Below are positions 27,360 to 34,849 of a stretch of DNA of 64,000 bases, in pieces. A program made the translations under genes and the position numbers. The stretch's first letter is position 1, and each line of letters opens with the position of its first letter. The notes under the pieces were generated by a model. That model did no database searches. It saw only the letters and a program-made list of their open reading frames with translations, and was not told the origin of the DNA. The stretch is from Nocardia sp. NBC_00403 (GTDB lineage Bacteria > Actinomycetota > Actinomycetes > Mycobacteriales > Mycobacteriaceae), in contig NZ_CP107939.1 in assembly GCF_036046055.1 (NCBI RefSeq), forward strand, positions 6,262,001 to 6,326,000, given 5' to 3'.

Positions 27360-27851
27360 TTTACTCCGGACCCAGCCGGTCAGCATTGTGATACCCCTCA
27401 CTTGCGAGCAGCCCGGGAGGGGAGCTCCGGGTAGACACTCGAGCACGCCGCTATCGACACAGATCAGCCCGTCGGACCACCTTCCATTATCTATAAGTAT
27501 TCCTTATCGAAAAAGGCCCACAAAGTTTACAACCTCCACAAAACCGAACCGCTCGGGGCTGCATGCCGAAGTCGGGTGAGCGTGCCCGTTGGTGGGAAGC
27601 GGTTAGATTGGCGCCATTGCCGGTGAGCGGAAAGGTAAGCGGTGTGGGTGGATTGAGGACCTGTAGCGACATGCGTGAGCATCGACCGCCCTCGATGCAT
27701 AATGTTCATTTCCGTACGAAGAGCGATTGCCGATAGCTCGATCAAGGATTGCTCCCGAGCAATACAGGCTCGCGAAGGGCATCGATCGGTTCGCAAGATC
27801 TTCCTCAAGCATGAGTCCGATTCTGGATCCAGTTCGAAAGGTTTATTCGAC
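27360..27851. other. AT-richer intergenic region
   Basis: No supported gene. From about 27490 the base composition becomes visibly less GC-rich than the surrounding genes, continuing through the methyltransferase gene that follows. An in-frame extension of that gene back to 27675 is open but has no family-like sequence or ribosome binding site. Confidence 0.5.
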
Positions 27852-28703
27852 GTGTCGATTACGCATCGTCCCGAGGTCGTGGAATATTACGACAACACAT
27901 GGCTCGACTATCGTGCAATATGGCTGAACAAAAAGAACCTCTCGATGCATTTCGGTTACTGGGACGAGGGAACCGAAAGTCATAGCGATTCTCTGCTCAA
28001 TATGAACCGGGAACTCGCCGCATTCGCGGGCATACAACCCGGAATGCGTATTCTGGATGCCGGGTGTGGAGTCGGCGGGTCCTCGTTGTGGTTGGCGGAG
28101 AATTTCGATGCCGTGGTGGTTGGCATCACTCTCAGCGCTGACCAGGTGCGTCGAGCGCAAAGGTTCGCCGAGGAGCGGAATCTCGCTGATCGCGTTACAT
28201 TCCAGGTCGCCGATTACTGTGACACCGGACTCGACTCCGGCGCTTTCGATGTGGTCTGGGCCGTGGAAAGTTGCTGCCATGCACAAGACAAAGCAGCATT
28301 CCTGGCCGAGTCATACCGCATGCTTCGGCCCGGAGGGCGGCTTGCAATCGCGGACGGGTTCCGGGGATCCAGGAAACCGTCCATGGACAATGAACTCCTA
28401 TTCCAGCGCCTGGTTAATTCTTGGGCGGCCGACGATCTCTGCGCAATTGCCGAGTTAGTCGAACTGGCAGAAAATGCTGGATTTTCCGACGTAGGAACGC
28501 GTGATATCTCGTCGAATGTTTATCCGTCCATCCAGCGTCTCTCCTTTGCGGCGACATTGTGGCAACCGTTGGGCTGGATGCTCGCCAAGCTCCGGATACG
28601 GCCGTCCGTCACATACGACAATGTCGTCGGAGCCAAATTGGTGGGACAAGCGTTTCGACGGCATCTCCTCTCGTATGCAACGGTTACGGCACGCCGACCT
28701 TGA
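27852..28703 (+). CDS. Class I SAM-dependent methyltransferase (tocopherol/sterol C-methyltransferase-like)
   Basis: A 283-residue methyltransferase. It begins ITHRPEVVEYYDNTWLDYRA and carries the SAM-binding motif ILDAGCGVGGSSLWLAE, followed by GITLSADQVRRAQRFA and the post-motif AVESCCHAQDKAAFLAESYR, a set typical of the gamma-tocopherol/sterol/coclaurine-type family acting on small lipophilic acceptors. The GTG at 27852 is chosen since GAAAGG precedes it by nine to ten bases and the family start fits. GC and codon use look lower than in its neighbours, suggesting transfer. It faces the lipid cluster convergently and may or may not act with it. Confidence 0.85.
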   Translation: MSITHRPEVVEYYDNTWLDYRAIWLNKKNLSMHFGYWDEGTESHSDSLLNMNRELAAFAGIQPGMRILDAGCGVGGSSLWLAENFDAVVVGITLSADQVRRAQRFAEERNLADRVTFQVADYCDTGLDSGAFDVVWAVESCCHAQDKAAFLAESYRMLRPGGRLAIADGFRGSRKPSMDNELLFQRLVNSWAADDLCAIAELVELAENAGFSDVGTRDISSNVYPSIQRLSFAATLWQPLGWMLAKLRIRPSVTYDNVVGAKLVGQAFRRHLLSYATVTARRP

Positions 28704-29060
28704 GTAATACTCGGATCGCTATTCGCTCAAGGGTTTACATGCTGATTTCGATCTGTTCGTGGGCGTCCGGTGATCGCGGGGCAGGGGTGTGGCCGAGGAA
28801 ACCCGTATCCAATTCCATATAGCCGAGTTCGTCGATGCATAAAAGATGCCGGAATCCAGAGCGCGGGAGCGAGCTTCGCTTGGCCGATCAGGTCCATGGT
28901 GGCGAAGGAAGGTGATCAGCGCGGTGACACCGGGAGTGCTGAACCGTTCGTCGCCTCGAAGGAATGCGGAGAGTCGGTGACGCTGGAGGACCGTGGCGCC
29001 TGGTGTACCGCGATGTCGAGCACTCTAGTGCGAACCAGCGGTTCGTACCCTGAAAAAGGT
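28704..29060. other. Decayed region between the methyltransferase and HAD genes
   Basis: Apart from the IstB-like fragment described separately, I see no intact gene. The sequence separates two convergent genes and its insertion-sequence debris suggests a past mobile element. Confidence 0.45.
28801..28848 (-). pseudogene. Remnant of an IS21-type istB (ATP-binding) gene
   Basis: On the minus strand these bases read HLLCIDELGYMELDTG, matching the Walker-B region of IstB-like transposition helper ATPases (LLCIDELGYMELDRRG in typical members). The similarity ends within a few codons on both sides, so only a scrap is left. It marks past insertion-sequence activity at the edge of the lipid cluster. 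Confidence 0.45.
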
Positions 29061-29537
29061 CTACAACGCGGGAACCCGCGCGAAACCCAGAGGGGGCGTT
29101 GGGTTCGAGCCGGTCCGCAGGACCGGGCGGAAGTCCGGGAGGGCGGCGAGAACATCGACGTTGCGGGCGGCGTAGCAGCGGACGCGGGGAAGCGCGCGCT
29201 GGACCTCGGCGCGTTCGATGGGCTCGGCGTCGATGAAGCCGATGGTATCCAGGGCGAGGCCGAAGGTTGTGGCGATCCGGACGAGCGAGGAGGACTTACG
29301 ACCCCAGCCGATTTCGATCGCCGAGAACATCTCGTAGAGGCCGTGGCGGTACAGCTTGTCGAGGGTTCGTTCCCGGTCGCTGCGGCTGGCGACGGCGTGC
29401 CAGATACCGCGGTCGCTCAGCACCTGGAGTGCGCGCACAGCCTCAGGGCGCGGTATGGTGCTCGTCGCATCGCACACGACACCGTCCCACAGGGTGTTGT
29501 CCAGTTCCCAGACAAGACATCTCAGAGCCGGTCTCAT
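29061..29537 (-). CDS. FkbH-like HAD-superfamily protein with altered active site
   Basis: A 158-residue stand-alone HAD (IIIC/FkbH-type) domain. The first motif reads LVWELDNTLWDG (Glu11, Asp13): the usual nucleophilic aspartate of DxDNT is glutamate here. The last motif reads GFIDAEPIERAEV where FkbH proteins have FxDDNP. FkbH proteins load glyceryl units on ACPs, and such short relatives are common in lipid and polyketide clusters, but the two changes make normal phosphatase chemistry doubtful. It lies 163 bases downstream of the SDR gene on the same strand and may be the last gene of the large operon. Confidence 0.75.
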   Translation of the reverse strand: MRPALRCLVWELDNTLWDGVVCDATSTIPRPEAVRALQVLSDRGIWHAVASRSDRERTLDKLYRHGLYEMFSAIEIGWGRKSSSLVRIATTFGLALDTIGFIDAEPIERAEVQRALPRVRCYAARNVDVLAALPDFRPVLRTGSNPTPPLGFARVPAL

Positions 29538-29700
29538 CGGCCTGCCCCTATCGCTCGGTCATCGCTGCCTTCCCACCGTGCCGGGCACAGCAGATGGGTA
29601 CTGCACACCATCCAGGCACGGGTACCGGGCAAGCCCTCGGTTTCTCGAGAGGCTGTTCCGGCTCGGGTGATCCTACCGGTACCGCCGAGGGTTGCTCCTG

Positions 29701-30477
29701 TCAAAAGCCGTAGTAACGCAGAACTAAACGTTCATAAACCCTGGCGGGGACGAGGCGGCGGGTCCAGAACGACAGCCGAACGTCGGTGCCGCACAGATAG
29801 GTCTGCCGCGGTCGGACCGCTTCGAGAATGCTGCGCACCTTCCTGGCGACCGCGTGGGCGGGCTGGCCTGCCGCGAGGTATCCGCTGACCCGTTCGAGCA
29901 CCGCGCCGCGATCGGGTGTGTAGGCGTCGATGGGGTCGGCCACGCGCACCGCGGCATCGATGATCGGCGTCACCGTCCAGCCGGGGGCGAGCACCGAAAC
30001 GTGGATTCCGAAAGCCGCGGTTTCCATGCGCGCAGCCTCACCGAGGCGTTCGATGGCGGCCTTGGTGGCCGAGTACCAGCCGCCGTAGGGTTCGGCGACC
30101 GCACCCGCGCCGGAGCTCACCACGACCACCCGACCGTGACCTTGCTCGCGCATGATCGGCAGCACCTCGCGCAGCACGCGGTGGGTGCCGATCACATTGG
30201 TGTCGAGGATCGCGGCGGCCTCGTCGGGGTCGGTTTCCTCCACCGACCCGATCACGCCGTAGGCGGCGAAGGTGACGACGGCGTCGATGCGGCCGTGCCT
30301 GGTGTGCGCGGCCCGCACCCAGCCGCGTACCGCCTCGGCATCGCGGACGTCGACGACGGCCGTGTCCGCTCCCACGATCCGGTCGCTGCCCTCGACCGTA
30401 TAACCCACGCGCGCAAGGTATTCGACTGTCGCGGCGCCCATCCCATTGGCGGCGCCGGTCACCAGGACCACCGTCAT
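29701..30477 (-). CDS. Short-chain dehydrogenase/reductase of the lipid cluster
   Basis: A 258-residue classical SDR with TGAANGMG at residues 7-14, catalytic Ser121/122, Tyr135 and Lys139 (YSATK). The usual NNAG is replaced by FAAYG. The C-terminal part (TYLCGTDVRLSFWTRRLVPA) is hydrophobic-aromatic, as in SDRs that act on membrane lipids. Its ATG at 30477 overlaps the stop of the lipid kinase gene (ATGA). With an alpha-oxoamine synthase in the same operon, reduction of a 3-keto-aminolipid (as in 3-ketosphinganine reductase) is an attractive but unproven role. Confidence 0.85.
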   Translation of the reverse strand: MTVVLVTGAANGMGAATVEYLARVGYTVEGSDRIVGADTAVVDVRDAEAVRGWVRAAHTRHGRIDAVVTFAAYGVIGSVEETDPDEAAAILDTNVIGTHRVLREVLPIMREQGHGRVVVVSSGAGAVAEPYGGWYSATKAAIERLGEAARMETAAFGIHVSVLAPGWTVTPIIDAAVRVADPIDAYTPDRGAVLERVSGYLAAGQPAHAVARKVRSILEAVRPRQTYLCGTDVRLSFWTRRLVPARVYERLVLRYYGF

Positions 30478-31427
30478 ACGACGCACACTTTCAGCGCTTC
30501 GGGCAACACCTCGAGCCGCGCGGATTCGACGATCGTGATCTCGCCGTCGAGCTCGAGCGGGGCAGCGTGCGCCGGCCGCAGTTCGACGACGCTGTCGCGA
30601 TGACAGGTCGCCAGCGCCGACCCCGAGAATTTCCCATGGTAGAGCCCTGCGATGAGCCCGAGGATTCGGGCGCGGCCGGCAGCCTGCCAGATGTTCACGT
30701 CGAACCGGCCGTCGGCACGGGTGACCGGAGTGTCGTAGTACATGCCGCCCGCGAAGTGCACGCTCTTGAGAACGCCGACGTTGGTGATCGGCGCGACGTG
30801 CTCCCAGTCGCTGCCGCGCACCTGGACGGGCAGCGGACGGTGCGTGGCGATATTGCTCAACGCGGTCGCGATGATGGCGGCTTCGACATTGCGCGATTTG
30901 AGCCAGCCGATCACGCCGCGTGCGTGGTTGAACGAATGATTCCCTGCCGCAACGAGTCCCATGCTCGCGTTGAGCAGGAAGTAGCGGACGGCGCGGGTGC
31001 CGTCGGGCAACAGCATGGTCGCTTTGCCGACGTCGACGAGTTCGGCACGTTCGGTGTCGATTCGCGCGGGGACATCGGCGATGACGGCTGCCGTGCGCAT
31101 CGGTTTATGGAAGTCGTTGGAGCTGCCGAGTCCGATGGCGCCCAGGGCCAGCGCTTCCGCGCCCCGCCGTGGTCGGTCGGTGGCCGGATCCATGAGCGCG
31201 TTGAGCACCAGATTGACCATGCCGTCACCACCTGCGGCCACGACCACATCGGGTGTCACACCGTCGGCGGCCTCGATACGGGCGCGCACCAGTTTCGCGG
31301 CTTGTTCCGCGTCACCGGGCATTTCGACTTCCAGGTCCGTATGGCGTTCGCGCAGTGCACGTTCCACCGGCCGCCATCGGTCCAGTGCCGTTCCGGCATT
31401 GGACTGTGGATTCAGGACGACGAGCAT
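30474..31427 (-). CDS. Diacylglycerol/sphingosine-kinase-family lipid kinase
   Basis: A 317-residue protein of the DAGK/LCB5 catalytic family. It starts MLVVLNPQSNAG, the typical first strand, and has the nucleotide-binding motif VVAAGGDGMVN (GGDG at 66-69, with Met in place of the usual Thr), then LGAIGLGSSNDFHKP and the C-terminal lobe DGRFDVNIWQAAGRARIL and PLELDGEI. The probable reaction is ATP-dependent phosphorylation of a lipid hydroxyl. GAGGAG lies two bases before the ATG. It overlaps the HAD gene upstream by 16 bases and the SDR gene downstream by 4, so it is firmly inside the operon. Confidence 0.9.
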   Translation of the reverse strand: MLVVLNPQSNAGTALDRWRPVERALRERHTDLEVEMPGDAEQAAKLVRARIEAADGVTPDVVVAAGGDGMVNLVLNALMDPATDRPRRGAEALALGAIGLGSSNDFHKPMRTAAVIADVPARIDTERAELVDVGKATMLLPDGTRAVRYFLLNASMGLVAAGNHSFNHARGVIGWLKSRNVEAAIIATALSNIATHRPLPVQVRGSDWEHVAPITNVGVLKSVHFAGGMYYDTPVTRADGRFDVNIWQAAGRARILGLIAGLYHGKFSGSALATCHRDSVVELRPAHAAPLELDGEITIVESARLEVLPEALKVCVV

Positions 31428-32146
31428 GACTCCTCCTCGATACCCAGCCACACGCGTAGCCGGCGCCAATCCCCGGTGCGGACCAGACCGGTCTGTGCAC
31501 AGTTCGGTGGGACAGCGGATTCCGACGCACCGACCAGGAAAACGGGTATGCCGATCCGGGCCGCCGGCGCGTCCTTGGCGGCATCGTTGCCGATCATCAC
31601 GCACTCCCCTGGTTCGGCGCCGAGCCGCTCCAGGAGTTCGCGATAGAACTCGATGCGCGGCTTCGAGCTGCACATGTTCTCGCCGCTGGTGTGGAAGGTG
31701 AAGATCTCGGGTTCGTAGCCGCCCCAGCGCAGCCGGGTGGTCACGGTGCTCAGCGGCCATAGCGGGTTGGTGGCGACTACCTGCGTTATGTCCTTGGCAT
31801 GCAACAGATTCACCGTGTCAACCGCTTGCGGTTGCGGAGAGAAGCACCGGCGCAAGCGCGGAAAGTCGACCTCGGCCAGTCGGTGCAGACGTCGCGCCGC
31901 AAGTGACTGTTCGATACCCATCCGCTCGGCCAGCAGCCGGACCATGAGATCGGTGTTGGTGTACTCGGTGTCGTTGGCGCGGACGGCTCCCAGCACACCG
32001 TTCAACGTACGCAGGAACCGGTGCGGGGGCATCAGATCGCGGAATGCGCGCGCCGCCCCCAGCGGCATCAGCACCTGGAATGTGCGCTGGTGAAGGCCTA
32101 CGAGGGTGCCATCCAGATCCCACAGCACCGTGTGGTAGCCGGTCAT
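31412..32146 (-). CDS. HAD-superfamily hydrolase (phosphatase-like)
   Basis: A 244-residue HAD protein with intact motifs: VLWDLDGTLVG (Asp10, Asp12), a helical cap, VVATNPLWPLST with the motif II threonine/asparagine region, a lysine in SSKPRIEFY, and MIGNDAAKDAPAA as the acidic fourth motif. It probably removes phosphate from a small molecule or lipid headgroup. The ATG at 32146 is chosen as the natural HAD start; a longer start at 32197 would run into the left end of the inserted element. The element probably separated this gene from the promoter-proximal part of the operon. Confidence 0.82.
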   Translation of the reverse strand: MTGYHTVLWDLDGTLVGLHQRTFQVLMPLGAARAFRDLMPPHRFLRTLNGVLGAVRANDTEYTNTDLMVRLLAERMGIEQSLAARRLHRLAEVDFPRLRRCFSPQPQAVDTVNLLHAKDITQVVATNPLWPLSTVTTRLRWGGYEPEIFTFHTSGENMCSSKPRIEFYRELLERLGAEPGECVMIGNDAAKDAPAARIGIPVFLVGASESAVPPNCAQTGLVRTGDWRRLRVWLGIEEESCSSS

Positions 32147-32165
32147 CGGGTGTTTGGCGCGGATA

Positions 32166-32185
32166 CTCCCTCGTTCATGAGGGAG
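32166..32185 (+). repeat. Left-end hairpin of the TnpB element
   Basis: Perfect 7-bp stem CTCCCTC/GAGGGAG with a 6-base loop GTTCAT, about 70 bases before tnpB. It resembles the single-stranded hairpins recognised by TnpA at IS200/IS605 ends. Confidence 0.65.
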
Positions 32186-32256
32186 ATGAAGCGCCATCCT
32201 CCTGTCAGAGGTTGGGTCGCGAGGATTTGTCGGTGGTATTGGTTAGGTTGTCGAGT

Positions 32257-33408
32257 GTGGATGAGGTGGTGCGGTATAGCTACCGACTGCGCCCTGGCGC
32301 GCAGGCGGAGCGGGCGCTGGTCTCGGAGTGGCATCGGTGCCGGTTCCTGTGGAATGAGGCTGTGCATCAACAAAAGTCGGGTGGACGTCCCAACTTCGGA
32401 AAGCTCGGTAAATTGCTTACCGAGGCGCGTGGCCGGACCGCGTGGTTGCGGGAGGGGTCGCAGGTCGCCCAGCAGCAGACGCTGCGCACCTACGCACTGG
32501 CCCTCGAACATTCGTTCAAGGTGAAAGGACGGGGTCGGCCGAGGTTCAAACCACGTAAGACCGCGCTGCTGTCGCCGCAATACACCGTCCGCGGGTTCAC
32601 CATCCGAGCCGGCAGGCTGCTGCTCCCGAAAGGGGTGAGCATCCCGGTCGTGTGGTCCCGAGAACTGCCGTCGGATCCGACGTCTGTCCGTATCACGCGG
32701 GACTGTCTGGGGTATTGGTATGCCTCGTTCGTCGTGCGGCGTGAGGTGGAAGCCGTGCCGACGGTAGAGGGTGGTGTCGGTATCGACTGGGGTGTGAACG
32801 TCACGGCCACAACCACCGACGCCGAGTTCGATCTGCCCTTTCTGGGGCATCGGAAACGGTGCGCGGCGGAACTCGCGAAAGCGCAACGCCGCATGGCCCG
32901 TCGGCACAACGGCAAACGCGGCCCACAGTCGCGCGGCTACAAGCGGGCCACCCGCGAGGCTGCCAAGCTGCACAAGAAGGCGACCCGCCAAACCCAGCAC
33001 GATTCGCGGGTGTGGGCGAAACATCTTGTCGCCGACCATGCGCTGATCGCTGTGGAGGATTTCAGGCCGAAGTTCCTGGCGAAGTCCACGATGGCCCGCA
33101 AAGCCGCGGACGCGGCGATCGGTGCGGCCAAGCGGGAGTTGATCGAGCGTGGTGTGCGGGCTGGCCGGAAGGTGGTGTTGGTTCAGCCCGCTTACCCGAC
33201 GATGACGTGCAGTGACTGTTTCGCGAGAACCAAGCGACTCGAACTGCGCGAGAGAATTTTCCGATGCCCCGACTGCGGTTACACCGCGGGTCGGGACCGG
33301 AACGCTGCCAGAGTGATTCTGGTTGTGGCAGAACGCGGCCACATCAGTGTCGAGGACGTGAGACAAGCGGGTCACCTCCTTCAGGTGGGTGGTTCGGTTG
33401 CGGTCTGA
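32257..33408 (+). CDS. tnpB: RNA-guided endonuclease TnpB
   Basis: A 383-residue TnpB of the IS200/IS605 (IS1341) group. RuvC-like catalytic residues are Asp177 (GIDWGVN), Glu267 (VEDFRP) and Asp347 (GRDRNAAR); the zinc ribbon has Cys318, Cys321, Cys337 and Cys340. All are present, so the nuclease looks intact. In studied members the 3' end of the gene and the right end of the element encode the guiding omega RNA, whose guide is the flanking DNA. The GTG at 32257 is preferred (VDEVVRYSYRLRP), with a TTG nine bases earlier possible. It is antisense to, and inserted in, the lipid operon. Confidence 0.93.
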   Translation: MDEVVRYSYRLRPGAQAERALVSEWHRCRFLWNEAVHQQKSGGRPNFGKLGKLLTEARGRTAWLREGSQVAQQQTLRTYALALEHSFKVKGRGRPRFKPRKTALLSPQYTVRGFTIRAGRLLLPKGVSIPVVWSRELPSDPTSVRITRDCLGYWYASFVVRREVEAVPTVEGGVGIDWGVNVTATTTDAEFDLPFLGHRKRCAAELAKAQRRMARRHNGKRGPQSRGYKRATREAAKLHKKATRQTQHDSRVWAKHLVADHALIAVEDFRPKFLAKSTMARKAADAAIGAAKRELIERGVRAGRKVVLVQPAYPTMTCSDCFARTKRLELRERIFRCPDCGYTAGRDRNAARVILVVAERGHISVEDVRQAGHLLQVGGSVAV

Positions 33409-33460
33409 GCTGTGAATCTCCTGCCTTCAGACAGGGGAAGCGTTAATCCTGACTATCCAG
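33300..33460 (+). ncRNA. Probable omega RNA at the right end of the TnpB element
   Basis: By analogy with characterised TnpB systems, the 3' end of tnpB and the right end form the guide RNA scaffold; short hairpins are visible at 33373-33387 and around 33419-33434. The guide would be the bases beyond about 33442, that is, the 3' end of the nucleotidyltransferase gene. Borders are an inference. Confidence 0.4.
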
Positions 33461-34849
33461 GACCGATTGGAGATCGGCGCGGGTCAGGCCGAGTTGCGCC
33501 GCGTATTCGTCGATTCCCGGTCGATCCCGGTGCGCCGCAGCAATACCCGCTCTCCCCGCGAGTTCCAGACCATAAGCGGCACCGAGGTCGAACACGGTCT
33601 TCGCCAAGGCCGCCGGGAACAGCCAGCGACCGAGGTCGCGCTGGAAAACCCGGGTGAGCCGGTACGGTGCGGCGACCCTGGCACCGAGGCCCGAGAGCGT
33701 CGACGGTTCCCGCAGCGAGCTCATCTTCGCCGCTTCCCCGCTGGGCACAAGCAGTAGATCCGACCACAGCCGCCCGAACGCCGCGCGCTTCTCGTGCGCG
33801 AGCGCCGTCATGTTGAACTCGGTGTAGGCCTTTTCGATTCGTGAGGTGTGTGTCGAGCGGCTACGTAACAGGGTGTGCAGGTCGGCGGTCTTGCGTGCGG
33901 TGTCGTATCGGGTGAACCGGTTGATCCGCGGGGCGATCCGCGCGAGGAGGGCCGCGAAGTCCGGAATCGGAACCAGGCGATGCGTCAGCGAGAGTGCGTG
34001 ATACATCAGGCTTTCACTGCCCGCCTTCGCTATCTCGGCGGCGAGCAGGTCGTAGTCCAGGTCCGATGCGGCGTGGCGGGCGAGGTTCCAGATATCGGCG
34101 AGTTCGCGGACCCCGGTCTTGTAATAGGGCAGATGAACACCCAAGTGGTGCAGGTTGTCCTCGTTCGACATGGCCCAGGCCGGCACACCGTAGAAGTCGA
34201 TGCGACGCACACGATCCCAGATCGCGGGATAGTCGATGCGATACCCGGCCAAGGGAGTGATCAGGCCCCAGTGCGTGCCGACGACCAGCGCGCCGTCCCC
34301 GGAGACGAACGACGGGAGATGATGCGAGCGCTCGGCGCGCACTTTCGGCGCCTTGCCGAGCAGCTCGGACGTAGCGAAAAGACCCATCTCGCGATAGATC
34401 TCGATAACCGTATCCACGTGGTCGAGTTCGACGAGGATGTCGAGGTCGTTCATCCGCTTGTAGCGCGGATCATGGTAGATCTCCGAGGAGAACAACATGC
34501 CCTTCAACACAACGCAGCGCACACCGCGTTCGTCGAACCGGCGCAACAATTCCAGCGCACCCTCCAGACGCCGATAATTCGCGGCGGCGATACGTTCGAT
34601 GAGGTCGGCGAATCGCGCACGCACCTCCTCGGGGACGAAGTGGTACAACTCTTCGGCTGCCAATCGCCGCTGCACCAGCGGCACGGTCGCATTGACCCGT
34701 GCGAGCTCGAAAACCTCGAACCAGTCGGATATTTCGTGCGCGAGCTTGGCCAGTTCGGCACGCTCGTCGGTGCTCGGCGCAGCCAGCGCCGCGTGCACGA
34801 GCAGCCGTTCGGCGGCACTTCCGCCCGCGGCGATCTCGGATGCGGTCAT
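33443..34849 (-). CDS. Nucleotidyltransferase-fold protein (NTP_transf_5 family)
   Basis: A 468-residue protein of the uncharacterised nucleotidyltransferase family. The core motif is CVVLKGMLFSSEIY (Lys116-Gly117) followed by RMNDLDILVEL with the metal-binding Asp135-x-Asp137, then HLPSFVSGDGALVVGTHWGL and MSNEDNLHHLGVHL. It probably transfers a nucleotidyl group to an unknown acceptor, perhaps a phosphorylated lipid. Its ATG overlaps the stop of the alpha-oxoamine synthase gene (ATGA). Its TAA stop is at the right border of the TnpB element, so the last codon context may have been reshaped by the insertion. Confidence 0.8.
   Translation of the reverse strand: MTASEIAAGGSAAERLLVHAALAAPSTDERAELAKLAHEISDWFEVFELARVNATVPLVQRRLAAEELYHFVPEEVRARFADLIERIAAANYRRLEGALELLRRFDERGVRCVVLKGMLFSSEIYHDPRYKRMNDLDILVELDHVDTVIEIYREMGLFATSELLGKAPKVRAERSHHLPSFVSGDGALVVGTHWGLITPLAGYRIDYPAIWDRVRRIDFYGVPAWAMSNEDNLHHLGVHLPYYKTGVRELADIWNLARHAASDLDYDLLAAEIAKAGSESLMYHALSLTHRLVPIPDFAALLARIAPRINRFTRYDTARKTADLHTLLRSRSTHTSRIEKAYTEFNMTALAHEKRAAFGRLWSDLLLVPSGEAAKMSSLREPSTLSGLGARVAAPYRLTRVFQRDLGRWLFPAALAKTVFDLGAAYGLELAGRAGIAAAHRDRPGIDEYAAQLGLTRADLQSVLDSQD

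Larger units (their letters stand above)
32150..33442 (+). mobile_element. IS200/IS605-type element carrying tnpB only
   Basis: A tnpB gene on the plus strand interrupts a minus-strand operon. The left end contains a perfect hairpin (CTCCCTC, loop GTTCAT, GAGGGAG, 32166-32185), the kind of subterminal structure seen at IS605-family ends. The right end has short hairpins after the gene (CACCTCCTTCAGGTG at 33373-33387, inside tnpB; CCTG..CAGG near 33419-33434). Exact borders are estimates: the left lies between 32147 and 32166, the right near 33442 just at the stop codon of the nucleotidyltransferase gene. No tnpA is present, so it needs a transposase in trans. Confidence 0.7.
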
